From positions 2,890,001 to 2,954,000 of the forward strand of contig NZ_RIBP01000004.1 of the NCBI RefSeq assembly GCF_007273535.1: a stretch of DNA of 64,000 bases. The letters run 5' to 3'. The DNA comes from Niallia circulans. GTDB taxonomy: Bacteria > Bacillota > Bacilli > Bacillales > Cytobacillaceae. The notes under the pieces are model-generated. The model had not been told where the DNA came from, ran no database searches, and was given only the letters and a program-made list of their open reading frames with translations. The translations under genes and the position numbers were made by a program. Of this stretch, positions 1-8,115 are shown piece by piece (position 1 is the first letter of the stretch; each line of letters begins with the position of its first letter).

Positions 1-476
1 CAGAGATTGTCGACTATTTAGTTGTCATGGCATATGATGAGCATTGGGCAACATCGCCAACAGCCGGCAGCGTTGCAAGCTTGCCGTGGGTGGAAGAAAA
101 CCTGAAAACATTGTTAGAGCAAGTTTCAAATGAAAAGCTTGTTTTAGGTGTTCCATTATATGCAAGGCTTTGGGAGGAAAAGGAAAATGGTGACATATCA
201 TCTGAAAGTCTCTCAATGGAAAAAGTACAGGAATGGCTCGATAAATATAAGGTGAAACCAACTTATGATGAAGAAAGTGGCCAAAACTATGGTGAGTACT
301 ATGATTCCAAATCAAAATCAACCTATAGAATTTGGCTTGAGGATGAATTATCCTTATCTAAGCGTGCCAAGCTTGTAGAAGATTATGAATTGGCAGGCAT
401 CGCAAGCTGGTCCCGCTATTTCGCAGATGAGTCTGCATGGGTGGCCATGGATTTGGAAGAAGATAGTGAACAATAG
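1..476 (+). CDS. Glycoside hydrolase family 18 protein, C-terminal part (partial, runs off the left edge)
   Basis: The frame is open from base 3 with no start, so only the last 157 residues are visible. They contain the GH18 strand VVMAYDEHW, the GVPLYARLW strand, and a final segment (IASWSRYF) typical of the last strand of a chitinase-like barrel. The catalytic DxxDxDxE motif would lie upstream of the window. The closest families I recognise are the Bacillus YaaH/YdhD/YvbX-type spore or cell-wall glycosidases. These cleave N-acetylglucosaminyl bonds in peptidoglycan or chitin-like polymers. Whether it carries LysM or SLH modules cannot be seen. A hairpin terminator follows at once. Confidence 0.85.
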   Translation, partial: EIVDYLVVMAYDEHWATSPTAGSVASLPWVEENLKTLLEQVSNEKLVLGVPLYARLWEEKENGDISSESLSMEKVQEWLDKYKVKPTYDEESGQNYGEYYDSKSKSTYRIWLEDELSLSKRAKLVEDYELAGIASWSRYFADESAWVAMDLEEDSEQ

Positions 477-480
477 ATAG

Positions 481-534
481 AGTCCTTCTTTATATACAGA
501 GAATATTCGCTGTGTATAAGGAGGGTTCTTTTTT
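481..534 (+). terminator. Intrinsic terminator of the GH18 gene
   Basis: An imperfect inverted repeat (CCTTCTTTATATACAG against CTGTGTATAAGGAGG, one bulge) is followed by a run of T. It begins 4 bases after the stop codon. Confidence 0.75.
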
Positions 535-632
535 ATATTAAGAATAAAGACATTCTAGTTAATATACTTTGCTAATTATCAACATTAAGATACACTAAAA
601 GAAAACCCACGACAAAGATGGAGGGAAGACAT

Positions 633-1382
633 ATGATTAAAGTAATTCCGTTAGGTACAGGTGGAGCCTTCACAAAATATTATCATAATAACTATATTAT
701 GGAGCTTGGTGAGAGAAAGCTGCTTGTCGATGCAGGGACAACTTTGCGCTCCAGCCTTCCTGCTGCAGGATATAATTATCCCGATATTACGGATATCGTT
801 ATAACCCATTTACATGCAGACCATGTTGGTGGCTTAGAGGAATTTGCCCAGCGCTGTATGTATTTGCATCAATATAAACCGCATCTTTGGATAAGGGAAG
901 AGCTTTCCGAGGGAATTAACAACACTTTATCAAGTGGTTTATGTACAGATGGATTGGTGCTGGATGATTATTTTCATGTGCATTATGTGAAGGATCGCTT
1001 TAGCTTAGGAAGTCATTATGAGGTGGAGCTTCTGCCAACAGATAATCTGCATGCAAACAATATGTTGTCAATGGGGCTGAAGCTTTATGACAACCAAGAA
1101 AACATCAATATTATTTATACGAGTGACATCGGCAAGCATGAAGAGGCTTCGTTTGATGCTCATATGGACGAAAATACGAAGGCTCTCTTTCACGATATTT
1201 CCTTTATAAAGACACCTGTGCATTCGTACATAGAGGATGTTATAACTTACTATACTGGCAAAATAGAGCTTCAATCAATTTACGGGATGCATTATAGTGA
1301 TGATATCGACATAACAGAAACAGAAGATAAATACGGCATACAAATAGTACGAGCTAATCAACCTATATTGTTTAAAAAATAA
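633..1382 (+). CDS. Metallo-beta-lactamase-fold hydrolase
   Basis: A 249-residue cytoplasmic protein with the metal-binding motif THLHADH (H59, H61, D63, H64) after a GTGGAFT N-terminal strand. Later ligands are a TSDIG aspartate and a GMHYSDD histidine, as in RNase Z/arylsulfatase-like MBL enzymes. The start was moved from the ATG at 618 to the ATG at 633 because GGAGGGA (619-626) sits at ideal spacing before it; the upstream ATG overlaps that ribosome site. The gene stands alone between two terminators. The substrate is unknown: the family includes RNases, phosphodiesterases and other hydrolases. Confidence 0.88.
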   Translation: MIKVIPLGTGGAFTKYYHNNYIMELGERKLLVDAGTTLRSSLPAAGYNYPDITDIVITHLHADHVGGLEEFAQRCMYLHQYKPHLWIREELSEGINNTLSSGLCTDGLVLDDYFHVHYVKDRFSLGSHYEVELLPTDNLHANNMLSMGLKLYDNQENINIIYTSDIGKHEEASFDAHMDENTKALFHDISFIKTPVHSYIEDVITYYTGKIELQSIYGMHYSDDIDITETEDKYGIQIVRANQPILFKK

Positions 1383-1413
1383 AGCAGACATATATTTATG
1401 TCTGCTTCTTTTT
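1383..1413 (+). terminator. Intrinsic terminator, shared by convergent genes
   Basis: A 10-bp perfect stem (AGCAGACATA/TATGTCTGCT) is followed by a T tract on the plus strand. It lies directly after the MBL-hydrolase stop and just before the end of the convergent acetyltransferase gene. Confidence 0.85.
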
Positions 1414-1417
1414 ACAA

Positions 1418-1957
1418 TTAATCATGCGGATTAATAATAGCGAGGACTTGATGATCCTCCCATTTCCCATGGATTTTGACATTTTTTCTGGCAATTCCTT
1501 CTTTATGAAAGCCCGCCTTTTCTAATACTTTAATTGACCCAATATTATGCGGCATTACGCCTGCTTCGATGCGGTGCAGATGGAGGCTATTAAAGGCATA
1601 ATCGACAGCAAGTTTGACTGCCTCTGTAGCATAACCTTTGCCGTTATGTGCCAAATCTATAAAGTAGCCAATAAAAGCACTTTGCAGGGAGCCTCGAAGC
1701 ACCTGAAACAAACTAATTGTCCCAACTAGCTGCTTTGCTTCTGTTTGATAAATCCCAAATTGATAGTGAGAATCTTCCTTCCAAGTCTTGCTCCAGCCAT
1801 TAATCAGTTCTATTTGTTTGTTGCTAGTATAATAGTCTGCTGCTCGCTCCATCGCATATTTTTCAAAGAATTCTTTGTTGTTGAACTGAAATTGGAGCAG
1901 TGCTGCTGTATCCTCCGTATTAAAAGGTCTGATACATATTTTTTTACCATAAATCAT
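1418..1957 (-). CDS. GNAT N-acetyltransferase, RimJ/RimL type
   Basis: A 179-residue protein with the layout of RimJ/RimL-like acetyltransferases. It has an N-terminal IRPFNTEDTAALLQF strand-helix, a central GTISLF strand, the acetyl-CoA pyrophosphate loop region IDLAHNGKGYATEAV (about 110-125), and the C-terminal HRIEAGVMPHNIGSIKVLEKAGF helix-strand. Such enzymes acetylate ribosomal-protein N termini, other proteins or small amines; the substrate here cannot be deduced. The start ATG follows an AAAGGTGG site at rather long spacing. It is monocistronic and convergent with the MBL hydrolase. Confidence 0.9.
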   Translation of the reverse strand: MIYGKKICIRPFNTEDTAALLQFQFNNKEFFEKYAMERAADYYTSNKQIELINGWSKTWKEDSHYQFGIYQTEAKQLVGTISLFQVLRGSLQSAFIGYFIDLAHNGKGYATEAVKLAVDYAFNSLHLHRIEAGVMPHNIGSIKVLEKAGFHKEGIARKNVKIHGKWEDHQVLAIINPHD

Positions 1958-2409
1958 TAAACTACTACCACCTTTCTTATAATATGCTATTACTATTAAT
2001 ATACCGTAAAATAAGAAATCGTTGTCTTAAAAAGTGTTTTTATTGATCGTTATTAGTTCCGTTTTTTGGTTTACGGAGTAGTTACTATAATAAAAAAACA
2101 AGTGGGATGAAGCTAAAGCTACTCGACTCCAGCGAGAAATAGGGAAAATGATGAGAGCCCGCTGCGAAATGAAACGAACTAATACACCCATCCGTTTATT
2201 TTGTTACATTCCTACGAACAAGGTAAACTGGAATGGTTATTTTGACCTTATCTTGTATCCAGAAAACACTAAGATTTTATTATGACGCTATAAGGATGCT
2301 TACAAATAGAATCCATTGAGTAACTTATAAAAGGCATATGATTTGTGATTTAGGAAAAATTAACAGTAGTTTACTGCAAATTTAGTGAGAAAAGATATGA
2401 GGACATTAT
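1958..2409. other. Intergenic stretch with a degenerate Bacillus-type repeat remnant
   Basis: No convincing ORF. The part at about 2098-2185 (core CTACTCGACTCCAGCGAGAA, then AGAGCCCGCTGCGAAA) resembles, in decayed form, the interspersed 'CGACTCCTGCGGGA ... CCCGCAG' repeat that I remember from intergenic regions of Bacillus-group genomes. This is recognition from memory, not a search. The remainder is AT-rich and holds the promoter region of fni; I could not assign -35/-10 boxes with confidence. Confidence 0.35.
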
Positions 2410-3477
2410 ATGAGTGAGAATAAAAGACAAAAACGGAAAGATGAGCATATTGAGTTAGCACTGCAATCAGAACACGCATTGACCTCTGACTTTGATGAAC
2501 TGACCTTTATTCATCGGTCATTACCTGAGGTATCCATCCTGGATATTGATTTGAGTACAAGCATTGGTCCGCTTGCGATGGAGTTTCCATTATATATTAA
2601 TGCGATGACAGGCGGCAGCACTAAATCTGCAGCAATTAATGCTGCTCTTGCTAAAGCGGCAAATGCCGCAGGTTTACCAATGGCAGTTGGATCTCAGCAT
2701 GCAGGCATAAGAGATGCAGAGCTTGCTAATTCTTATAAGGTTGTTCGTACAAACAATCCGAACGGCCTCATTTTTGCGAATGTTGGTGCAGATGTACCGT
2801 TAGAATTTGCTCGCAAAGCAATTGACATGCTGGAGGCTGATGCATTACAGGTTCATCTTAATGTACCGCAAGAGCTCGTCATGCCAGAGGGCGAAAGAGA
2901 TTTCAGTGGAATGCTCGCAAAGCTGGAAAAGCTGGTTTCAAAACTATCTGTGCCGCTTATTGTGAAGGAAACGGGATTTGGCATGAGTGTGGAAACAATC
3001 GCACAATTAAAAGGTATTGGGATTAATTATATAGATATTGGCGGGAGAGGCGGTACCAATTTTGTTCATATTGAAAATGAACGAAGAAGCAAAAAAGACT
3101 ATTCTTATTTAAAGGGGTGGGGTCATTCAACGGCTATATCGCTTCTAGAGGCAAAGCCAGTTGCTGAGGGTCTGACAATTATGGCATCGGGCGGCATTCG
3201 CAACCCTCTTGATGCTGCCAAGTGTTTTTCTTTAGGAGCAAGCGCTGCAGGTATCGCCGGTCCATTTTTAAAGATTCTCCATGAATTTGGAACAGAAGGT
3301 CTAATAGAGGAATTAGAGGAATGGAAACAGCATTTACAGATAATATTTCTGCTGCTGGGCGTGAAATCTATTAATGACTTGCAAAAATATCCAATTGTTA
3401 CAGGGGGTAAGCTTAAAAATTGGTGTGAGGTCAGAGGCATAGATATATTATCTCTAGCAAGACGAACGATACAATAA
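2410..3477 (+). CDS. fni: Type 2 isopentenyl-diphosphate delta-isomerase
   Basis: A 355-residue FMN- and NADPH-dependent enzyme interconverting isopentenyl and dimethylallyl diphosphate, the step that feeds prenyl chain synthesis in Firmicutes. Family signatures are in order: KDEHIELAL at the N terminus (substrate side), the FMN-binding strand YINAMTGGS, HLNVPQELVMPEG, VKETGFGMS, the glycine-rich DIGGRGGTNFVHIE loop, and the phosphate-binding IMASGGIRNPLDAAKCFSLGA. Length matches the family (about 350). It is monocistronic with a GAGGAC ribosome site and its own terminator. Type 1 Idi shares none of these motifs, so the assignment is firm. Confidence 0.96.
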   Translation: MSENKRQKRKDEHIELALQSEHALTSDFDELTFIHRSLPEVSILDIDLSTSIGPLAMEFPLYINAMTGGSTKSAAINAALAKAANAAGLPMAVGSQHAGIRDAELANSYKVVRTNNPNGLIFANVGADVPLEFARKAIDMLEADALQVHLNVPQELVMPEGERDFSGMLAKLEKLVSKLSVPLIVKETGFGMSVETIAQLKGIGINYIDIGGRGGTNFVHIENERRSKKDYSYLKGWGHSTAISLLEAKPVAEGLTIMASGGIRNPLDAAKCFSLGASAAGIAGPFLKILHEFGTEGLIEELEEWKQHLQIIFLLLGVKSINDLQKYPIVTGGKLKNWCEVRGIDILSLARRTIQ

Positions 3478-3512
3478 AAAAAGCTGAACATTATGTGTCA
3501 GCTTTTTGTTTT
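3478..3512 (+). terminator. Intrinsic terminator of fni
   Basis: A 10-bp stem AAAAAGCTGA/TCAGCTTTTT, a short loop, and a following T-rich tract, directly after the stop codon. Confidence 0.85.
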
Positions 3513-3616
3513 GTTTTTTTAGTTTTTTTAATAGTCGATTCTTTTGCTTCCTATATAAATATGATATTATCAATATTCAATCAATATTGTTTATTTTTTA
3601 GAGAAAGAGGAACAAC

Positions 3617-3967
3617 ATGTTTGCAACAATTTTTTGGACTATATACATAGGTTTACTTGGTACAGCAGCAATAGGTTTTTTGATAAAAGGAAAGTACAAG
3701 ACGACTCTATCAAAAATTGATTTTGCTGTTTCTGTTATAACATGGATAGGTTTGTTTGGGTTTGTGACAGACACTCAAATTTGGACACCAATTTTTTGGA
3801 AAATAGTGTTTGTTGGCGGATTGGCATGGGAAATAGTCTATGGGATATTTTTAAACGACTATTATGGAGAGGATCCGGAGGAAGAAGTTCCACTCCCTGT
3901 TACAATTATATTTTTTATTGTATTTGTTGGTCCATTATATTATGGTTTATACCACTATGCCTATTAA
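3617..3967 (+). CDS. Small integral membrane protein, unknown function
   Basis: A 116-residue hydrophobic protein with about four membrane segments (roughly 2-22, 34-52, 58-78 and 93-112). A short acidic loop, YYGEDPEEE, lies before the last helix. A GAGAAAGAGGAAC ribosome site precedes the ATG. I recognise no family. It forms its own unit between two terminators. A second frame (3742-4038) is open across part of it but lacks a ribosome site and protein-like composition. Confidence 0.75.
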   Translation: MFATIFWTIYIGLLGTAAIGFLIKGKYKTTLSKIDFAVSVITWIGLFGFVTDTQIWTPIFWKIVFVGGLAWEIVYGIFLNDYYGEDPEEEVPLPVTIIFFIVFVGPLYYGLYHYAY

Positions 3968-3976
3968 TTTTACATA

Positions 3977-4008
3977 CAAAAGAGCTTCCATGCAGGCTCT
4001 TTTTTTAT
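3977..4008 (+). terminator. Intrinsic terminator
   Basis: Stem AAGAGC/GCTCTT with a 10-base loop and a run of seven T, ending the small membrane-protein unit. Confidence 0.8.
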
Positions 4009-4062
4009 TGGGTAAATTTGCTTGATGCAGCATGTTAAAAAATGCTGTTCAAGCACCTCAAG

Positions 4063-4251
4063 TTATTTTAAACGGATAATTAAATCTTCATATTTTGCGA
4101 GAATAATAGATTTTGTCAGAGGATTTTGTATTTCGGCAAGTCCGTTTCCATGGTCGAAGAAGAACAAATGAATTTTGCTTTTATAAATGACCTTTTGACC
4201 TAATCTAATTGGAGCTCCTCCTTTTAGGTAAAGCTTAAAATATAAACGCAA
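4063..4251 (-). CDS. Small hypothetical protein, start uncertain (TTG 4251 or ATT 4209)
   Basis: A basic, compact sequence ending in SIILAKYEDLIIRLK. The only in-frame conventional start is TTG at 4251, which has no ribosome site. A near-perfect AAAGGAGG (about 4224-4217) instead points, at 7-base spacing, to an in-frame ATT codon at 4209-4207. That would give a 48-residue protein (RLGQKVIYKSKIH...). I do not recognise the family. The strong Shine-Dalgarno and intact frame suggest it is expressed. Confidence 0.5.
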   Translation of the reverse strand: MRLYFKLYLKGGAPIRLGQKVIYKSKIHLFFFDHGNGLAEIQNPLTKSIILAKYEDLIIRLK

Positions 4252-4329
4252 CGTAATAATAGTAAAAGAAGGATTATCCTTCTCTTTACCGAATCAAACT
4301 AAAGAAACACTTAGCAAAAAGCAGGGGAT

Positions 4330-4428
4330 ATGGAATTTCTATTATCTTATGCACAAGAAGTTGTTCGGGCTCCTATTTTAGAAAAGCTTCCGTTTGGTTT
4401 GAACAATCATGAAAGAGTGAAATATTAA
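4330..4428 (+). CDS. Possible 32-residue peptide (weak support)
   Basis: ATG 4330 preceded by GCAGGGG opens a 32-codon frame (MEFLLSYAQEVV...). Composition is protein-like, but there is no family match, and the region is otherwise the leader of the GH25 gene. It could be a chance ORF. Confidence 0.2.
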   Translation: MEFLLSYAQEVVRAPILEKLPFGLNNHERVKY

Positions 4429-4458
4429 AACTAACATGGAAAGAAAGAGAGGGAGTTG

Positions 4459-4512
4459 ATGAAGATATTTCACATAAACGGGAAGTGTGAGATTTCTGTT
4501 TCAGCGAACTGA
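4459..4512 (+). CDS. 17-codon leader ORF in frame with the GH25 gene
   Basis: GAGGGAG (4449-4455) precedes ATG 4459, which opens a 17-residue peptide (MKIFHINGKCEISVSAN). It stops at TGA 4510-4512. The next in-frame ATG, only one codon later (4516), begins the GH25 gene, which lacks a ribosome site of its own. This arrangement suggests termination-reinitiation coupling, or an old start separated from the gene by a stop mutation. Confidence 0.45.
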   Translation: MKIFHINGKCEISVSAN

Positions 4513-4515
4513 AAT

Positions 4516-5271
4516 ATGACTAGAACGAATAAAGTAAGCTCCTATATTACATGGCTTTTATGGCTGACAGGATTAATTTTAGTTGGTGCAGTCACCCTTT
4601 TCTTTTTGTGGAGGCAAGGGATTTGGATACCAAATGCCTTTCGTGCAGATGATTATGCCGTAAAAGGGATTGATGTATCTGCTTACCAAGGAGAAATTAA
4701 CTGGCCGAAAATCGAGAATCAGGATATGGAATTCGCTTTTTTAAAAGCGACAGAAGGGAGCTCTTTTGTTGATGAGCGGTTCGCATACAATTGGGAGGAA
4801 GCACGTAAAACATCGCTCCGTGTCGGTGCATACCACTTTTTCAGCTATGAAAGCAGCGGCAAAACGCAAGCTGAAAATTTCATCCGCACGGTCTCTAAAG
4901 ATGCAAATGACCTTCCACCTGTTATTGATGTTGAATTTTATGGAGATAAAGAAAAAAATCTCCCTGTGCGAAGCGACGTCGAAAAAGAGCTGAAAACAAT
5001 GATTGACATGCTCGGTAAGCATTATGGAAAAAGAATCATTATATACACAACACAAAAAGCGTATGATTTATACATAAAAGATGGGTTCAGGGAAAGTGAC
5101 ATTTGGATTCGCGATGTTTTTACAGATCCTTCGCTTCCAGACAAGCGGAATTGGGTCTTTTGGCAATACACGGATAAAGAAAGACTCGAAGGATATAATG
5201 GCAAAGAAAAATTCATTGATGTAAATGTGTTTCATCGAAGTTCAGCGGAATTTAACGCATATGGAAAATAA
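4516..5271 (+). CDS. Membrane-anchored GH25 muramidase (lysozyme family)
   Basis: A 251-residue protein with one N-terminal membrane segment (about 9-32), no cleavage site, and an extracellular GH25 barrel. The signature GIDVSAYQGEINW carries the conserved Asp (D53); FAFLKATEG and the catalytic strand PPVIDVEFY (D138, E140) follow. The C-terminal strand VFWQYTDKERLEGYNGKEKFIDVNVF closes the barrel. Family enzymes hydrolyse the beta-1,4 bond between MurNAc and GlcNAc in peptidoglycan. The annotated ATG has no Shine-Dalgarno and cannot be extended because of the in-frame TGA at 4510. Translation probably depends on the leader ORF just upstream. Confidence 0.9.
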   Translation: MTRTNKVSSYITWLLWLTGLILVGAVTLFFLWRQGIWIPNAFRADDYAVKGIDVSAYQGEINWPKIENQDMEFAFLKATEGSSFVDERFAYNWEEARKTSLRVGAYHFFSYESSGKTQAENFIRTVSKDANDLPPVIDVEFYGDKEKNLPVRSDVEKELKTMIDMLGKHYGKRIIIYTTQKAYDLYIKDGFRESDIWIRDVFTDPSLPDKRNWVFWQYTDKERLEGYNGKEKFIDVNVFHRSSAEFNAYGK

Positions 5272-5308
5272 ACAAAAAGGGCATTCTGTTAAGAATGCCC
5301 TTTTTGTT
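5271..5308. terminator. Bidirectional terminator between GH25 and wrbA genes
   Basis: A 17-bp perfect inverted repeat (arms 5271-5287 and 5292-5308, core AAGGGCATTCT/AGAATGCCCTT) with A/T tracts on both sides. It serves both convergent genes. Confidence 0.9.
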
Positions 5309-5925
5309 TATTGATTGCCTTTTTTCACCCATTCGGCAACAGTTACAACTCGTTTTGCCTGATACTGAGCGGCTTTTTTGTAGACGTCTTTACCGCCTAC
5401 AATTTCGTTGTTTTGGTTAACTGACACACTTGTTCCGTATGGATTGCCACCAGCAGCATATAAAGACTCATCCGTATATCCTGGTGTAACGACAATGGCA
5501 CCCCAATGGTACATAGTTGTATATAAGCTTAAAATCGTTGCTTCTTGACCGCCATGTGGGTTTTGAGCAGAGGTCATGGCACTTACGACCTTGTTTACTG
5601 TTTTTCCTTGTGCCCAAATTCCGCCAGTAGTATCCAAAAATTGTTTCATTTGAGAAGCGACGTTCCCAAACCGGGTCGGCGTACTGAAAATGATGGCATC
5701 AGCGTCAACGATGGCGTCTGAAGTAATGACAGGGAGATCCTTCGTTTCCTCCACATGAGCTTTCCATGCTGGATTACCTTCAATAGCGCTTTGGGGTGCT
5801 GTTTCCTCGACACGATAAATAGTAACATCTGCACCGCTTTCCTGCGCTCCTTCAGCGGCCCACTGTGCAAGCTGATAATTAGTACCTGTTGAACTATAAT
5901 AAACAATTGCCAATTTAACTGTCAT
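5308..5925 (-). CDS. wrbA: WrbA-type NAD(P)H:quinone oxidoreductase
   Basis: A 205-residue flavodoxin-fold protein. The FMN phosphate loop YYSSTGTNYQLA lies near the N terminus, STPTRFGNVASQMKQFLD marks the isoalloxazine contact, and SAQNPHGGQEATILSL is typical of WrbA. Members reduce quinones by two electrons with NAD(P)H and so limit redox cycling. The ATG at 5925 is chosen because GGAGG lies 8 bases before it; the TTG at 5931 is too close. It lies 30 bp downstream of the aldehyde dehydrogenase on the same strand, so the two probably form an electrophile-detoxification operon. Confidence 0.92.
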   Translation of the reverse strand: MTVKLAIVYYSSTGTNYQLAQWAAEGAQESGADVTIYRVEETAPQSAIEGNPAWKAHVEETKDLPVITSDAIVDADAIIFSTPTRFGNVASQMKQFLDTTGGIWAQGKTVNKVVSAMTSAQNPHGGQEATILSLYTTMYHWGAIVVTPGYTDESLYAAGGNPYGTSVSVNQNNEIVGGKDVYKKAAQYQAKRVVTVAEWVKKGNQ

Positions 5926-5954
5926 TTGCAATTCCTCCTAAATCATGTACTAGC

Positions 5955-7412
5955 TTAAAATGGGTACTTACGGAAATCCGGTTGTGCTGAAATCCATTTC
6001 GTGCTTGTAAATTCTTCGACAATCCAATCATTTCCAAATCGGCCCATTCCGCTTGCTTTCGTCCCGCCAAAGGGAACAGTTGGACTATCGTTAACTGTCT
6101 GGTCATTAATATGTGTCATGCCGCTTTCAACTGTTAACGCAAGCTTTCGGCCTTTATCAAGATCATTTGTGAAAATTGCAGAGCTTAAGCCATATTCTGT
6201 GTCATTGGCGATTTCGATTGCATGCTCATCTGAATCTGCTTTAATAATAGTTGAAATTGGGGCAAATAACTCCGTTTGTGCAAGCTTACTGCTATTATCC
6301 ACATCCACAAACACAAATGGTGTTAATAAATTGCCAATTCTTTCGCCTTCAAGAGCCAATTTACAGCCTTCTGCTTTTGCTTCTGCGATGAAGGACATGG
6401 CTTTATCTGCTTGTTTTTCGTTAATAAGAGGACCTATGATTGTTTTTGGATCTTTTGGGTTACCGTATGGTACATTTTTAACTCTGTCGATGAACTTTTC
6501 GACGAATTCATCATACACATCCTTATGGATAATCATGCGATTAATCGACATACAGATTTGTCCTTGATGAATAAATTTCCCAAAGATTGCTGCATCAACA
6601 GCCCGATCCATATCTGCGTCTGCCAATACGATAAATGGGTTGTTTCCGCCAAGCTCAAGTGCAACGCGCTTCAGCATCTTGCCCGCTATTTCACCGATAT
6701 GCTTACCGACAGGTGTTGATCCGGTAAAACTAATTAACCCAGAGTCTTTGCTTGTCAGCATTTCATCGCCAAGCTCTTCCAAATCTGATTGTATAACTTG
6801 AAGCACACCTTTTGGAAGTCCAGCAGCTTCAAATGCTCTAGCAATGATGGAGCCACCTGCAAGTCCTGTCTGCGTATCCGGCTTATGAACGACCGTATTG
6901 CCAAGTGCTAAGGCAGGAGCGATTGTTCGCATGGATAAATTCATGGGAAAGTTAAAAGGAGAGATAGAAGTAATCACACCAAGAGGCAGGCGGTATGCAT
7001 AGTTTTGCTTGCCATCTTTTTCTGGCAAATCACGTCCTTGATCAATTTTATCAACGAGATCAAAGGAAGCCTCCAAATATGCGATGGTCAGGTCAAGCTC
7101 CACATTTGCTTTAATCTGACTGCCGCCTGTTTCTTGTGAAATAATAGCAACGATTTCCTCTTTGTTACTTTGTAAAAAATCAGCTGCTTTTTTCAATATT
7201 GCAAGCCTTTCCTTATGTGTTGTTTGTGCCCATGCCTTTTGAGCAGCTTTGGCGGAGGAAAACGCCCTCTGAAGCTGATCGACAGTCGCGATACTGAAAA
7301 CAGTTATCGTTGACTGATCAAAGGGATTTTTGTCTTCAAACGTTCTGCCAGCATTTCCTTCGGTCCATTCTCCGTCAATAAAACTCTTATTTAAATTTGT
7401 AAATTGTTCCAT
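5955..7412 (-). CDS. NAD(P)-dependent aldehyde dehydrogenase, YfmT/vanillin dehydrogenase-like
   Basis: A 485-residue enzyme that oxidises aldehydes to acids. Conserved residues are Asn154 in SPFNFP, the cofactor loop FTGSTPVGKHIG (229-240), general base Glu253 in LELGGNNPF, and nucleophile Cys287 in GQICMS. The overall pattern is like B. subtilis YfmT. The start is ATG 7412 with GAGGTG ahead; an upstream GTG (7436) lacks a ribosome site. It is followed closely by wrbA. The marR gene upstream is separated by its own terminator. Whether that regulator also controls this pair is not visible, since no copy of its palindrome occurs before the gene. Confidence 0.92.
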   Translation of the reverse strand: MEQFTNLNKSFIDGEWTEGNAGRTFEDKNPFDQSTITVFSIATVDQLQRAFSSAKAAQKAWAQTTHKERLAILKKAADFLQSNKEEIVAIISQETGGSQIKANVELDLTIAYLEASFDLVDKIDQGRDLPEKDGKQNYAYRLPLGVITSISPFNFPMNLSMRTIAPALALGNTVVHKPDTQTGLAGGSIIARAFEAAGLPKGVLQVIQSDLEELGDEMLTSKDSGLISFTGSTPVGKHIGEIAGKMLKRVALELGGNNPFIVLADADMDRAVDAAIFGKFIHQGQICMSINRMIIHKDVYDEFVEKFIDRVKNVPYGNPKDPKTIIGPLINEKQADKAMSFIAEAKAEGCKLALEGERIGNLLTPFVFVDVDNSSKLAQTELFAPISTIIKADSDEHAIEIANDTEYGLSSAIFTNDLDKGRKLALTVESGMTHINDQTVNDSPTVPFGGTKASGMGRFGNDWIVEEFTSTKWISAQPDFRKYPF

Positions 7413-7589
7413 TGTCTGCACCTCATTTCTTTTCACGTATAAGGATTCCTAGTTAAGCCAAATCAAACAATAGTATTGTACCCCTTGATAAATGGGACAA
7501 ACATACTTTTGGAATATACTTCGAGTCAGGATAATCGTTAATCCCCCGCATAAGCTGTCATTCTTGCACCATAATAAAGATGAATACAT

Positions 7590-7621
7590 AAAAAAAAACC
7601 CATCCACTAAGAAAGATGGGG
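7590..7621 (-). terminator. Intrinsic terminator of the marR gene
   Basis: On the minus strand a CCCATC/GATGGG stem is followed by nine T. It starts 12 bases after the marR stop. Confidence 0.85.
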
Positions 7622-7632
7622 GACAGCAACAC

Positions 7633-8049
7633 TTATAATCCATTATCAATCTTTTTTAATAACGATATTAATTGTGTTCTTTCATCGTCTGTCAGATTTT
7701 TGGTCAGCTCTTTGTTTAATTCAGCTAAAACAAATTGAATATGGGGATATACATCAATCGCTTTCTCAGTTGGAAACAGTTCGTTTGCTCGGCGATCAGT
7801 TTCAGAGGTTTCTTTCCGTATGTAGCCTGCTTTTTCGAGCTGGCTGACAGAACGGGCGGTTGTGGCTTTATCAAATTTTAATTTAGATGTTAGTTCATCC
7901 TGATTGATTCCTGGGCTTTGAATAATCGATTTTAAAAATGCATATTGTCCACCATTGCCGATGTTATAATTTTTGAATGCCTTTAATAAATATTTTTGAT
8001 TTTGTCTATGAATAACAGAAATCAGTCTGCCTAAAGGAGCTTCCTTCAT
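7633..8049 (-). CDS. MarR-family transcriptional regulator
   Basis: A 138-residue winged-helix protein. The recognition region is INQDELTSKLKFDKATTARSVSQLEKAGYI, followed by the wing KETSETDRRANELFPTEK with its DRR motif; terminal helices form the dimer interface. Family members repress nearby genes and are released by phenolic or oxidising ligands. It is divergent from a drug exporter, and a perfect 18-bp palindrome lies in the 95-bp gap. The likely role is repression of the exporter and of itself. The ribosome site is weak (AAGAGAG). Confidence 0.93.
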   Translation of the reverse strand: MKEAPLGRLISVIHRQNQKYLLKAFKNYNIGNGGQYAFLKSIIQSPGINQDELTSKLKFDKATTARSVSQLEKAGYIRKETSETDRRANELFPTEKAIDVYPHIQFVLAELNKELTKNLTDDERTQLISLLKKIDNGL

Positions 8050-8082
8050 AATTGTTCAACTCTCTTATATGTTTTTTTAATG

Positions 8083-8111
8083 TTGCTTCTATTTATAGAT
8101 TACATTACAAT
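8083..8111 (+). promoter_or_regulatory. Sigma-A-type promoter of the exporter gene
   Basis: TTGCTT (8083-8088), 17-base spacer, TACAAT (8106-8111). The MarR palindrome starts 4 bases after the -10 box, where a bound dimer would block initiation. Confidence 0.7.
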
Positions 8112-8115
8112 AAAA

